From assembly GCA_046565505.1 (NCBI GenBank), contig JBKHYJ010000128.1, positions 1-64,000 of the forward strand: 64,000 nucleotides of DNA. The letters are read 5' to 3'. Origin of the DNA: JBKHYJ01 sp046565505 (GTDB lineage Bacteria > Acidobacteriota > Blastocatellia > UBA7656). Below the pieces are notes generated by a model that made no database searches, was not told where the DNA came from, and saw nothing but the letters and a program-made list of their open reading frames with translations. Shown one piece after another: positions 42,901-51,827 of the stretch; position 1 is the stretch's first letter, and the number at the start of each line of letters is the position of its first letter. The position numbers were made by a program, and so were the translations under genes.

Positions 42901-43608
42901 TCACTGCTCGGCCTCCGCGCCCTTGAGCATGGCCTCGGCTTTCGCGGCGTCGCGCAAAAACATCTGCGCCGTCTCTTTGCTGTAGGGGTGCACCAGCATC
43001 CCCTCAAGCAGGCTCGGGACCACCGTCACTATGTGCGCGCCCGCCTCCAGCCACTCGGTCACGTTCAGGACCTCGCGCGTCGAGCCCACGATTATCTGCG
43101 ATTTCAGGTTGAACTGGTCGAGCAGCTTGCGCAGCTTGGCGATCTCGCCGCAGGCGTTATAGCCCATGTTATTGACGCGGCCGCCGAAGATCGAGACGTA
43201 AGTCGCGCCCGCCAACGCCGCCAGGAAACATTGCTGCGCGCTCATCATCGCGGTCACGTTGACGCGGATGCCTCGGCTCGTCTCAAGGTCGTGGATTATC
43301 TCCATGTTTTCGAGCTCGCCTTCCGGGCCATGAATCGTCACCTTGATGACGATGTTGTCCGCCCAGCCCGCGAAGGTCTGTGCCTGCCGCATGACCTCCT
43401 CGGGGTCGTTGCTCGTGACCTCGACAGAGAGCGGGAGCGGGGCGATCAGGCCCGCGATCTCCTTCGCGCGCGCCTCCATGCCGCGCATCCCGCCCGTCAC
43501 GCCTTGCTTTAAGAGTATCGTGGGGTTGGTCGTCACCCCGCGGATTATCCCCATGCGACTGTACCGCTTGATCTCCTTCAAGTCGGCGGTGTCGAGAAAG
43601 ATAGGCAT
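42901..43608 (-). CDS. tal: Transaldolase / fructose-6-phosphate aldolase family
   Basis: 235 residues, the short TalC/MipB-like type. MPIFLDTADLKEIKRYSRMG, GVTTNPTILLKQG, Schiff-base Lys in DNIVIKVTIHG, NVTAMMSAQQCFLAALAGATYVSIFGGRVNNMG and AGAHIVTVVP are all there. It transfers a three-carbon unit and so can make sedoheptulose 7-phosphate from fructose 6-phosphate and erythrose 4-phosphate. That is the substrate of the sugar-phosphate isomerase next door, so the two are likely linked in a heptose route. Start ATG has GGAGGAG 8 nt upstream. Confidence 0.9.
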   Translation of the reverse strand: MPIFLDTADLKEIKRYSRMGIIRGVTTNPTILLKQGVTGGMRGMEARAKEIAGLIAPLPLSVEVTSNDPEEVMRQAQTFAGWADNIVIKVTIHGPEGELENMEIIHDLETSRGIRVNVTAMMSAQQCFLAALAGATYVSIFGGRVNNMGYNACGEIAKLRKLLDQFNLKSQIIVGSTREVLNVTEWLEAGAHIVTVVPSLLEGMLVHPYSKETAQMFLRDAAKAEAMLKGAEAEQ

Positions 43609-43636
43609 CGCTGTTACTCCTCCGTAGGCCGGGCGA

Positions 43637-44251
43637 TTACTTGGTGGACTCCCACTTCATCTCCGAATGTCTCAGCCTCGGGTGCGATACCAGCAGGTGC
43701 CAGACTACGGCCTGAAACGCTTCGGTGTGCGGCGTTATCGTAGACGGGTTAACCACAGGTATCAGCACGCAGGCGTCGGCCACCTGCGCCGTGTACCCGC
43801 CGTCGCGCCCGACCACGCCGCAGATGGTCGCGCCGACCCTCTTCGCCTCCTGTAAGGCCCGGACCAGGTTGGAGCTGATGTTGCGCCCCAGGTCGCCGCC
43901 GCCCACGGAGAACACAAAAACCATGTCGGCCGGCGACAGGCGGCTGCCGCGCAGCCAGCCGGCGAACGACGATTCCCAGCCGTCGTCGTTTATCCGAGCC
44001 GTAAGCTCTGATACGTTGTCGGTGGGCGCGTAGGATTCGATGCCGCATATCTTCCTGAAGTCGTTGACGGCATGCGACGCATGGCCCGCGCCGCCGCCGA
44101 CCCCGAGGGCGAATAATCGCCCCCCCCTCTCGCGCAGCTCGACGAGCCGCGCGACCATGCGGTCTACCGCCCCGACGTCGATCCGCCTGAGGACCTCGCC
44201 CGCTTCTTCGATGTACTGCGTGACGTAACTCAAACCCACCTCCGTTCCCAT
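43637..44251 (-). CDS. gmhA: Phosphoheptose isomerase-like SIS protein
   Basis: 204 residues from the ATG at 44251, which overlaps the preceding stop by one base (TGATG). The SIS fold is visible in RLFALGVGGGAGHASHAVNDFRKICG (the GmhA-like G-x-G-G-S/A-x-x-x-S pattern), ADMVFVFSVGGGDLGRNISSNLVRAL and GATICGVVGRDGGYTAQVADACVLIPVVNPSTITPHTEAFQAVVWH. Family enzymes convert sedoheptulose 7-phosphate to D-glycero-D-manno-heptose 7-phosphate. The serine usual in GGSAADAQH of GmhA is Ala/His-rich here, so the exact sugar is less sure. Confidence 0.82.
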   Translation of the reverse strand: MGTEVGLSYVTQYIEEAGEVLRRIDVGAVDRMVARLVELRERGGRLFALGVGGGAGHASHAVNDFRKICGIESYAPTDNVSELTARINDDGWESSFAGWLRGSRLSPADMVFVFSVGGGDLGRNISSNLVRALQEAKRVGATICGVVGRDGGYTAQVADACVLIPVVNPSTITPHTEAFQAVVWHLLVSHPRLRHSEMKWESTK

Positions 44252-44919
44252 CACACTGCCCCGCACTTCAGCTCGAACTGCCGCACAGAGTCCCTGGAGC
44301 CCGCCTCCAAATTCCTGATGACCGTCACGGCTTCGGCGAGGTCGGAGACGATGTAATCGGGCCAAACTTTATGATCGGCGAGGCTGTCACAGTTGTAGCA
44401 CTTGCGCGCGCTGACGAACAGCGTGGTCGCGCCAGCCGCCCGGCCCGCGGCTACGTCCGTGACGCCATCGCCCACCATGTAAGAACGCGCGAGGTCTATG
44501 CCCCACTCGCGCGCCGCCTTGACCAGTAGGCCGGGGGCGGGCTTGCGGCACTCGCACAGGATTTTATACTCGCTCAGAGACGCCGCGGGGTGGTGCAGGC
44601 AATTATAAATTGCGTCCAGCCTGCCGCCGGCCGCCTCGACCCCCGCGACCATCTTTTCCTCCATCGCGCCCAGCAGCGCGGGGGTGAATTTACCCTTCGC
44701 TATGCCCGGCTGATTCGACACGACGATCACGAGCAGCCCGAGCCGGTTAAGCTCCGCGACCGCGCGGCCCACCCCCCGCATCAGCGAGAACTGTTCCGGG
44801 TTGGCGGGCGAATCGACGAGGCCGAATTCCGCGTGATAAAACATGCGGTTCATCACGCCATCCCTGTCCACGAACACGGCGCGCCGGGGCGGGTCAAAAG
44901 TTGATGCGGGATTAGTCAT
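44251..44919 (-). CDS. gmhB: D-glycero-manno-heptose-1,7-bisphosphate 7-phosphatase (HAD-IIIA)
   Basis: 222 residues. HAD motif I FVDRDGVMNRM, motif II VVSNQPGIAKG, and motif IV MVGDGVTDVAAG. The GmhB zinc loop C-x-H...C-x-C is present (NCLHHPAASLSEYKILCECRKP). It removes the 7-phosphate from heptose 1,7-bisphosphate. It lies in a run with isomerase, kinase and nucleotidyltransferase genes, exactly the enzymes of the heptose route. Confidence 0.9.
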   Translation of the reverse strand: MTNPASTFDPPRRAVFVDRDGVMNRMFYHAEFGLVDSPANPEQFSLMRGVGRAVAELNRLGLLVIVVSNQPGIAKGKFTPALLGAMEEKMVAGVEAAGGRLDAIYNCLHHPAASLSEYKILCECRKPAPGLLVKAAREWGIDLARSYMVGDGVTDVAAGRAAGATTLFVSARKCYNCDSLADHKVWPDYIVSDLAEAVTVIRNLEAGSRDSVRQFELKCGAV

Positions 44920-44925
44920 CGCGGG

Positions 44926-45915
44926 CTAGAAATTCACCAGCACTTTCGCGCCCTCAAAATCGAAATCGTAAGGCATCTCTCTGAGGCCGGATTCGGCCAG
45001 CGCCTTGCGTATCCTGGCCTTGCAGTGGTTCGGGCAGAAGAACATGAAGAACCCGCCGCCGCCCGCGCCCATGATCTTGCCGCCGAGGCCCCCGCACGAT
45101 TTCGCCACCTCGTACCAGTGGTCGAGCTTCGAGTCGCTGATCTTGCTCGACCGCCGCTTCTTGTTCTGCCAGTGCTCGTCTAGCAGCAGGCCGAATCCTT
45201 CGAGGTCGCCCCTTTCGAGCGCCTCCTTTATCCGATGCCCGAGCTCTTTCGTGCGGTGCAGGCTCTCGACCACGGCGGCGTCGCCGCGCTCCGTGTCCTG
45301 CCTCTGGGCTTCGAGTATGTCACCGCTGCCGCGCGTGACGCCCGTGTAGAACAACAGCACGTTGCTGCGGAACTCTTCGACGGCGGTGATGGAAATGTCG
45401 AGCGGGCTGACCTTCACGCGCCCTCCCGTCTCTATGTCGAGGCACGTGAAGCCGCCGAAGGCCGCGAGGTACGGGTCGTGTTTGCCGGCCGGGTGGCCGG
45501 CGATGTCCATCTCTATGTGACAGGCCAGCTCGGCCAGCACCTGGGTCGGGATTTTTTCTCGCTTCAATTCATAAAGGGCCGTCAGCAGCGCGACCAGGTA
45601 CGTGCCCGACGAGCCGAGCCCCGTACCTGCGGGCACGTCGGCCATCGAAGCGATCTCAAGACTGCCCCCGAGCCCCAGCTCTTTTAAAGCCGGGCGCACG
45701 AGGTCATGCGCGATTTCGTCCGGGCTGCTCACCTGCTCGTACCGGGAGTACTTCAGGCGGATGAAATCATCGGCCGCCGGGCGGTTGACGTAGATATAAA
45801 GGTATTTATTAACGGCCGCGCTCAGTATAAAGCCGCCATGCCTGGAGTAGTAAGACGGGAGGTCCGTCCCGCCGCCGCCCAGCGAAATGCGGTAAGGCGC
45901 CCGCGCCAGAATCAT
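44926..45915 (-). CDS. hddA: GHMP-family heptose 7-phosphate kinase (HddA-like)
   Basis: 329 residues. GHMP kinase motifs: N-terminal APYRISLGGGGTDLPSYYSRHGG, ATP loop ADVPAGTGLGSSGTYLVAL and the C-terminal GGKIMGAGGGGFFMFF. The size and start match HddA, which phosphorylates D-glycero-alpha-D-manno-heptose 7-phosphate at C1 to give the alpha-1,7-bisphosphate. That form leads to GDP-heptose for surface polymers, not ADP-heptose for lipopolysaccharide core. Confidence 0.9.
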   Translation of the reverse strand: MILARAPYRISLGGGGTDLPSYYSRHGGFILSAAVNKYLYIYVNRPAADDFIRLKYSRYEQVSSPDEIAHDLVRPALKELGLGGSLEIASMADVPAGTGLGSSGTYLVALLTALYELKREKIPTQVLAELACHIEMDIAGHPAGKHDPYLAAFGGFTCLDIETGGRVKVSPLDISITAVEEFRSNVLLFYTGVTRGSGDILEAQRQDTERGDAAVVESLHRTKELGHRIKEALERGDLEGFGLLLDEHWQNKKRRSSKISDSKLDHWYEVAKSCGGLGGKIMGAGGGGFFMFFCPNHCKARIRKALAESGLREMPYDFDFEGAKVLVNF

Positions 45916-45948
45916 AAGCCTGTCCTCTGCCCGCGCAGGTCTCGCGAC

Positions 45949-46722
45949 TCAATCCCGCGCCGCTAAAGTCCCCTTAAATCGCTCGCCCGCCATCGACCGT
46001 ACTCTCTCGAAATCCGCCGCCGTGTCGATCCACCAGAGCCCTTCGCCTTCGCCCATACGGTAACCGTTCAGCTCCGCGCCCGCGCTGAGCAAGGCGGGGA
46101 AAACGTCTCGGCCGAAGTCAGACGCGCCGCGCGCGGGGATCCGGTCAACCACCTCCGGCTCAAGCAGAAGAATACCAGCGTTGACCCAGTGTGAGAAGAC
46201 CTGTTCCGGCCGAGGCTTCTCCAGGAAACGGACTATGCGGTCGTTCTCGTCTAGCCCTACTATGCCGCTCTGCGTGGGGTCGTCGCGGCGGTGTAGCGCC
46301 ATCGTTGCGATGCCGCCGCGCGCGATATGCGACTCCCACAGGCGGTCGAGGCGGCAGGTGCTGAGGTTGTCCGCGTACCAGACGAAGAAAGCGCCGTCAA
46401 AAAATCGGGCGGCGTTCCTGACCGCGCCCGCCGTCCCCAGCAACTCGGGCTCAACCGAGTAATTAATCCTCACACCCCATCGGCCGCCATCGCCGAAGTG
46501 GCTCACCACGGCCTCCGGCAGGTAATGCAGGTTGATGACCAGGTCGGTCGCGCCAAATTTCCGAAGCCATTCGATGTTGTGTTCGAGCACGGGCTTGCCC
46601 GCGACCGGCAGCATGCACTTGGGGACGGTTTCGGTGAGCGGCCGCAATCGCGTGCCTTCGCCCGCGGCCAGCAGCATCGCGCGCGTCGGCATGGCCGAAG
46701 ACGTCAGCGCTCCCGCGCCCAT
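45949..46722 (-). CDS. hddC: Nucleotidyltransferase (HddC-like heptose 1-phosphate guanylyltransferase)
   Basis: 257 residues from the ATG at 46722 with GGAGGGG just upstream; the ATG overlaps the preceding stop by one base (TGATG). Nucleotidyltransferase signature RAMLLAAGEGTRLRPLTETVPKCMLPVAGKPVLEHN, then DLVINLHYLPEAVVSHFGDGGRWGVRINYSVEPELLGTAGAVRNA. Such enzymes activate sugar 1-phosphates with NTP. The position beside HddA- and GmhB-like genes argues for heptose 1-phosphate and GTP; RmlA/ManC-type activities remain possible. Confidence 0.85.
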   Translation of the reverse strand: MGAGALTSSAMPTRAMLLAAGEGTRLRPLTETVPKCMLPVAGKPVLEHNIEWLRKFGATDLVINLHYLPEAVVSHFGDGGRWGVRINYSVEPELLGTAGAVRNAARFFDGAFFVWYADNLSTCRLDRLWESHIARGGIATMALHRRDDPTQSGIVGLDENDRIVRFLEKPRPEQVFSHWVNAGILLLEPEVVDRIPARGASDFGRDVFPALLSAGAELNGYRMGEGEGLWWIDTAADFERVRSMAGERFKGTLAARD

Positions 46723-47843
46723 CAACGCCCCTCCACTCTGCGGACCACGCCCTGCTCGCGCATGACGCGCTCGGCTTCTTCGAGGTACTCGGCGGTCCCT
46801 CTCTGCTCTCTCATCCAGGCCACGTACTCGCTGACGTTTTGCTCGACGGGGGTCGCGGGCTGCCAGCCCAGGCCGTTCAGCCTGGAGTTATCAGAGACCG
46901 TGTGGCGTGTGTCGCCCAGGCGGAACTCGCCGGGGATGAGAGGCTCCAGGTCGCTGCCGAATTCCTTAATCATAATCCTGGCGAATTCAACGACGGTGAC
47001 CGCGCGGCCGCCGCCGGCGTTGAATACCTGGTAGTCGGCCCGCGGGTCTTCCATCACGAGCACGTTCGCGCGCGCTATATCTTTGACGTTCACGTAATCG
47101 CGCAGTTGCAATCCGTCCTCGTAGCAGATGGGCGGCCTGCCGTGCAGCAGTTGGAGCGCGAACCGGCGGGCGATGCCCGAGTACGCGTTGTAAAAAGAGT
47201 TCCGCGTGCCCTGCACGTAGGTGTAACGCATGCAGGCCGTGGGTATCGCGTACCGCAGCCCGAGGCTCTTCGCCAGCAGCTCTATGGAGTATTTGGAGAT
47301 GGCGTAGGCCGTGTGCGGGCCTACAGTCTTCTCGTCGATGAGCAGAGGCTTCATACCCACGCCGCACGCGGGGCACTTCACCTCCCAGTCGCCGCGCCGC
47401 AGTTGTTCCAGAGGGCGCGACTCGGGGTAGATGACCCCATGCTCCGCGCACTCGTATCGCCCCTCGCCCGAGACTGACTGCGACGAGGCGAAGACGATCT
47501 TCTCTACGGGGTAACGTTTCTCGACGATAAGCTCGAACAGCAGCGCGCTGCTTTCGGTATTCGTGTGGATGAAAGAGCTGAAGTCGGGGAGGTAATCCTG
47601 ATAGGCCGCGAGGTGAATGACCCTGCCGACCCCCCTGAGCGATTTGTCGAGGTCGTCTCTGTTCGCCGCGTCGCCCCGGATGAATTCGGCCTCGCGCGGC
47701 AAGTAGTCCGGCCGCCCGCGGGGGTGGACGCGCGGCTGTAGGCTGTCAAGTATGCGAACGTCGTAGCCCCTTTCGAGCAGCAGGTCCACAGTGTGCGAGC
47801 CGATGAAGCCCGCCCCGCCCGTCACAAGAACTTTTGATTTCAC
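46722..47843 (-). CDS. NAD-dependent epimerase/dehydratase with zinc-binding insertion
   Basis: 373 residues, extended SDR. NAD loop VLVTGGAGFIGSHTVDLL and active-site Tyr-Lys in TAYAISKYSIELLAKSLG with Ser in FASSQSVSGEG. Between the Ser and Tyr is an insert of about 45 residues with a Cys-x2-His / Cys-x2-Cys pattern (YECAEHG... and KCPACGVG), which looks like a small zinc ribbon. The 46722 stop overlaps the HddC start. In this place it may be a 4,6-dehydratase or epimerase acting on the nucleotide-heptose. The reaction is not certain. Confidence 0.85.
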   Translation of the reverse strand: MKSKVLVTGGAGFIGSHTVDLLLERGYDVRILDSLQPRVHPRGRPDYLPREAEFIRGDAANRDDLDKSLRGVGRVIHLAAYQDYLPDFSSFIHTNTESSALLFELIVEKRYPVEKIVFASSQSVSGEGRYECAEHGVIYPESRPLEQLRRGDWEVKCPACGVGMKPLLIDEKTVGPHTAYAISKYSIELLAKSLGLRYAIPTACMRYTYVQGTRNSFYNAYSGIARRFALQLLHGRPPICYEDGLQLRDYVNVKDIARANVLVMEDPRADYQVFNAGGGRAVTVVEFARIMIKEFGSDLEPLIPGEFRLGDTRHTVSDNSRLNGLGWQPATPVEQNVSEYVAWMREQRGTAEYLEEAERVMREQGVVRRVEGR

Positions 47844-47883
47844 TTGCCCCCTCGACCTCCTGATGATTCCGCACGCGCGGGCT

Positions 47884-49149
47884 TCATGCCGCCGGTTGAT
47901 TCATTCGCCGCCATATGTCGTGCACGCGCTCGGCGAATCGGCGGCGGTAATCGGCCTGTGTCAGGCTGGAGACGCGCTCGCGCGCGCGCTCGCCCATTTC
48001 GATTGCCTCTTGCGGGTGGTCGTTGATCCAGGCGAGCTTTTCACAGATGGCGTCCACGTCGCGTATGGGCACTATGAACCCCGTCACGCCATCTTCTATC
48101 AAGTCGGGCCCGGCGCAGTTCGGCGTGGTTATCACGGGCAGGCCCGAAGACATGGCCTCGATGATATTGCGGCCGAACCCTTCGAGTAGTGTCGGGAAGA
48201 CATGCGCGTGGCAGGACCGCATCACCCTGGCCAGCTCCGGGCGCGCGATATGCCCCAGGCGGCGCACCCGCACTCGCCCTTCGTACAAGGCCACGGCGTC
48301 CGTGCCGTAGGGGTATCCGGCCAGGACCAGCTCCGCGCCCGGCACGGGCTCCCGCGCCAGCGCCTCCAACAAGTACCCTATGCCCTTCGTCTGTGTGTAA
48401 GAGCTGGCCCATATGACGGAGAAGTTCGGCAGCTTTTCTTTCGACGGGGCGAAAATAGTTTGATCGACGCCGTAAGGCTCAACGAACACCCTTTCGGCCT
48501 CGACGCCGGCTTCGACCAGTGATTGTTTAGTGAATGCGCTCGCGCACAGTATGGCGTCCGCGAGGCGGCGCTCCTCCCGCCGCCGGTCCATCTCGCCTGG
48601 AGGGAAATAATTATACCGGATCGTGTCGGCCAGGGCCGGGAATCGCTCCTTCTCCTCGTCGAGCAACGCCCTGGCCTTTTCGGCGCAAGCTATGGGCTGG
48701 TAAAGGACGCGCGGGATGCCAAGCTCCTTCGCGCGGAGGAACGTCAGTAGACTTGAGCTCTCGTATCCGAAGGCGAGGTTGCCGAACGCTGGCAAATTAG
48801 ACGCGACCCAGCGGTCGAACTGAACGTTGTGCCAGAACACCCATTTGTAATGCTGCGCCTGGCCCCTGGCCCTGCTTAGCGCGAGTTTAGTCACGACCGA
48901 TGGCAGCAGCCGCGTGCGCACCTGCCTGGAGTCGAGCGACGGGTGGTAACGCTTGCGCAGGAACTTCTTGACGCGCCCTTCGGAGAACCATCTGAACGGC
49001 GCGCCCGACAGGTCGCAGTAATAATCGACGGCCATCGTCTTCAGCCAGCGCCGCTCTTGTAAGGCAAGGCTCTGCTCGAATATGCCCATAGGGCCGGGGC
49101 AGAAGACGAGGGCGGATAACCTGTCCGAATGCCCGTTAGGAGTCCCCAA
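47884..49149 (-). CDS. GT4-family glycosyltransferase
   Basis: 421 residues, TTG start with GAGGG 9 nt upstream; a shorter start is possible. GT-B fold with DRLSALVFCPGPMGIFEQSLA, SYTQTKGIGYLLEALAREPVPGAELVLAGYP, and VFPTLLEGFGRNIIEAMSSGLPVITTPNCAGPDLIEDG (E-x7-E). Substrate unknown. A 13-17-nt tandem repeat lies between this gene's start and the upstream methyltransferase gene. Confidence 0.85.
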   Translation of the reverse strand: MGTPNGHSDRLSALVFCPGPMGIFEQSLALQERRWLKTMAVDYYCDLSGAPFRWFSEGRVKKFLRKRYHPSLDSRQVRTRLLPSVVTKLALSRARGQAQHYKWVFWHNVQFDRWVASNLPAFGNLAFGYESSSLLTFLRAKELGIPRVLYQPIACAEKARALLDEEKERFPALADTIRYNYFPPGEMDRRREERRLADAILCASAFTKQSLVEAGVEAERVFVEPYGVDQTIFAPSKEKLPNFSVIWASSYTQTKGIGYLLEALAREPVPGAELVLAGYPYGTDAVALYEGRVRVRRLGHIARPELARVMRSCHAHVFPTLLEGFGRNIIEAMSSGLPVITTPNCAGPDLIEDGVTGFIVPIRDVDAICEKLAWINDHPQEAIEMGERARERVSSLTQADYRRRFAERVHDIWRRMNQPAA

Positions 49150-49184
49150 AACTAGAAGCCCTCAAAAACTAGAAGTCCCAAAAA

Positions 49185-50012
49185 CTATTTCCCCCCCGCG
49201 GCTGGCCCGAGGCGGCGCGCCAGCTTGGCCCGCGCCTCCGCGTCCAGCGAAAGGACTCCGAGCGAAGTCCCCTGCAAAATGCCCACCCCCGCGTCGGCTA
49301 TCTCATGCAGGAATCGTGTCACGCCCCAGGCGTCGTCCGGGTCCGCCAGGAAATCATTGCGGCCATAATCGTGCCATAAGATCAGCCCGCCATCGGTCAT
49401 CAGGGGGAGGGCCTTCGCCGTGTCATTGCGGACGTACTCGTAAGAGTGCGCCGCGTCTATCAAGCAGAAATCCACCCCGCCGCCGATCTCCGCGTAATCG
49501 AAGGTGGCCGTGTCGCCATAGTGCTGGAATATGCGCGAAGCCTCCGGCCGGGATTCGTAATAATAACCGCCGCGCGAAGTGATTATGTTAGCGTCGTTGT
49601 TGTCGAACGCGGTGCTGCGGGGGTTGGCGCCGGGCGGGAGGTCTAAAGTATGAATCTCCGCTTCGGGCGCGTTCATGGCGATGTTAAGCGTGGTGAGCCC
49701 GCGGAAAGAGCCGACCTCCAGCACCTTGCGCGGCCGCCTGGCCGCCACCAGGTGACACAGCGAGCTGATCTCCGTGATGGTCATCGAGCCGCCCCAGTCG
49801 GGCGGGCGCGAAACGGCAAACTCCGTCGGGACCGGCGCCATCTCTTCCAGCGTAATGATCGGCAGGTACAACCCGGCGTCGGTCTTGCTGCAACGGTACA
49901 TCTCCGACAAGTACCGCTTTGCCGCGCGCGGCCCCCTGCGCACGGCCATAGCCATTGCCGCCGGGTGCATGTAATTTAAAGTCAGCAGCAGGTTGCGGAC
50001 GACATGACGCAT
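49185..50012 (-). CDS. SAM-dependent methyltransferase (Methyltransf_24-like)
   Basis: 275 residues. SAM motif KVLEVGSFRGLTTLNIAMNAPEAEIHTLDLPPG, then IGGGVDFCLIDAAHSYEYVRNDTAKALPLMTDGGLILWHDYG, which is the class of small-molecule methyltransferases like those of the Methyltransf_24 family. N-terminal basic residues RRGPRAAKRYL follow a short helix. Likely acts on a sugar or aglycone in the locus. Confidence 0.86.
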   Translation of the reverse strand: MRHVVRNLLLTLNYMHPAAMAMAVRRGPRAAKRYLSEMYRCSKTDAGLYLPIITLEEMAPVPTEFAVSRPPDWGGSMTITEISSLCHLVAARRPRKVLEVGSFRGLTTLNIAMNAPEAEIHTLDLPPGANPRSTAFDNNDANIITSRGGYYYESRPEASRIFQHYGDTATFDYAEIGGGVDFCLIDAAHSYEYVRNDTAKALPLMTDGGLILWHDYGRNDFLADPDDAWGVTRFLHEIADAGVGILQGTSLGVLSLDAEARAKLARRLGPAAGGK

Positions 50013-50077
50013 ACTAATCCAACTCCGGGCCGGGCGCTCTCGGGCGGGGCGGGCAAACAGTGCCGCGTTAAGATCAA

Positions 50078-51079
50078 TTATTCCGCCACGAGCTTTTTTC
50101 TTCTCTTCAAAGCCTCGTCGAAGCGGACGAGGGTCTCTTCGGAAAGGTCGTCTTTCCTGTGGTCCTGAATTGCCTTGATGAGGGCGAATTCCATGTCCTC
50201 GTATATGACCTCTCTATCCTTGTCATACCCATACTTGTTTGCCAGCCTCTTCCACATGCGCTTGGCAAGGAACTTCGCGTAGAGGGTCAGGAGGAATTTC
50301 CACACGGGGAACAGCCCGAAGGGCAGGTGTTTCTGAAGCAGTATGAGCTTCCCGCGGTAGCCGTTGTAAACGTACTTCGGGTTCCACGTCCAATGGCTGC
50401 CATCGCCGACGTGGTAGGCGACGAACTGAGGCACGTAGTAAAGCTTGTACCCCTTGAGCCTCACCGTCAAAGAGTAGTCCAGGTCCTCGACCCCGAAAAA
50501 ATACTCTTCCGGGAGCAGGCCGACCGTCTCAAGGACGCCCCTCTTAATCAGCATGAGCGCCCCGATGATGAAGCCCACTTCGCAGGGCTCGTCGTAGCGC
50601 CCCTGGTCCACCTCGGCGAAGCCGCGCACGATGGTCTGCCCGCGCCAGCGGCTGACGTACCCGCCCGCGTACGACAACACTTTGGAATCGGCCGAGTGAA
50701 ATATTTTGCCGCCGACCACGCCTATGTCGTCGCTCGCCTCGGCCGCCTCGACGGCCTTCTCCAATAGCCGAGGCGACACGACGGCGTCGTTATTCAGCAG
50801 CAGTACGTAACGGCACGCCTCGTCCTCCAGCGCCGCGCGTATGCCCGCGTTACACCCCCTGGAGAACCCGAGGTTCTTCTCGTTGAAGACGAACTGGTGC
50901 TGGGGGAACTCCTGTTGCAGTCGCCGGCCGGAGCCATCGGCCGACGCGTTATCCACCACGATCACTTTAAGGTTCGGGTAAGTGACCCTCTGCAAAGACT
51001 CCAGGCAGTTTTTCGTGTCTTTGTAGTTGTTCCAGTTCAAGATGACCGTGTAGACCGCCGGCATATCTGCTGCTTTCAT
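50078..51079 (-). CDS. GT2-family glycosyltransferase
   Basis: 333 residues from the ATG at 51079 (AGGTGAGG upstream). GT-A fold: YTVILNWNNYKDTKNCLESLQRVTYPNLKVIVVDNASADGSG, the D-x-D-like LLNNDAVVSPRLLE, and GALMLIKRGVLETVGLLPEEYFFGVEDLDYSLTVRLKGYKLYYVP with the E-D-x-D acceptor-side motif. Typical of rhamnosyl-type transferases, but the donor is not certain. Basic C terminus. Confidence 0.88.
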   Translation of the reverse strand: MKAADMPAVYTVILNWNNYKDTKNCLESLQRVTYPNLKVIVVDNASADGSGRRLQQEFPQHQFVFNEKNLGFSRGCNAGIRAALEDEACRYVLLLNNDAVVSPRLLEKAVEAAEASDDIGVVGGKIFHSADSKVLSYAGGYVSRWRGQTIVRGFAEVDQGRYDEPCEVGFIIGALMLIKRGVLETVGLLPEEYFFGVEDLDYSLTVRLKGYKLYYVPQFVAYHVGDGSHWTWNPKYVYNGYRGKLILLQKHLPFGLFPVWKFLLTLYAKFLAKRMWKRLANKYGYDKDREVIYEDMEFALIKAIQDHRKDDLSEETLVRFDEALKRRKKLVAE

Positions 51080-51131
51080 CTGCGCCTCACCTCTGTGGCT
51101 CAGTCCGCCTCTACTTTTCAACCGTCGTTGA

Positions 51132-51788
51132 TTAAGCCGCGTTCAGTCGCATTATCCAGCGTTGGGCGAGGAATCCCGACAGGGCTCCGAACGTAACTTT
51201 GCTCGGGATCGAGTAGCGCCGGCCATTAAAGTACGGCCGAATAGTTTCGACCGAATACCCGGCTTCGGAGAACAGGCGTACGGAGGTCCTGCGCGTGAAG
51301 AATCGCAGGTGCGTGATGTCCAGGACCCCGAATTCCGCGTACTCCCAATCGTCATGCAGTATTAGATTTGCCACCACCGGCCAGTGCTTCACGTTAGGGA
51401 TGCTGGCGACGACGATGCCGCCATCGGCAAGAAAAGGCCGCAGCCGTCTGAGCAGCCCCCAGGGGTCGCTCACGTGTTCAAGCACGTCGCCGAAGACGAA
51501 GCAATCGAAATAGCCCGCGCCCCAGTGGAAAGGCATTTCCTCTATGTCGCCGACGCAAACCTCGTTGAGGACGGAGCGGGCGACCTCGGCCTGTCCGGGC
51601 ACCAGCTCTACGCCGGTCACCCAGCGGGCCTTGCCCTCCCGCAACAGCTTGCCGCCCGTCGCCCCCGTCCCGCACCCCACGTCGAGCACCCTCATGGCGG
51701 GGCCATCGATCAACTGAATCAGCTCTTCGCAGGGGTAGCCGAAATAAGACGTGTCCTTCCGCTCATAAAAAGATACAAGGTTTGGCAT
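51132..51788 (-). CDS. SAM-dependent methyltransferase
   Basis: 218 residues. VLDVGCGTGATGGKLLREGKARWVTGVEL is the SAM motif; YFDCFVFGDVLEHVSDPWGLLRRLRPFLADGGIVVASIPNVKHW follows. It is of the Methyltransf_23 type, often fused or adjacent to GT2 enzymes in glycan loci. Gap to the GT2 gene is about 50 bp. Confidence 0.88.
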   Translation of the reverse strand: MPNLVSFYERKDTSYFGYPCEELIQLIDGPAMRVLDVGCGTGATGGKLLREGKARWVTGVELVPGQAEVARSVLNEVCVGDIEEMPFHWGAGYFDCFVFGDVLEHVSDPWGLLRRLRPFLADGGIVVASIPNVKHWPVVANLILHDDWEYAEFGVLDITHLRFFTRRTSVRLFSEAGYSVETIRPYFNGRRYSIPSKVTFGALSGFLAQRWIMRLNAA

Positions 51789-51827
51789 TACAGGCCCCTC
51801 AAGCTTACCGGGTGAGCCGCGCGCCGA

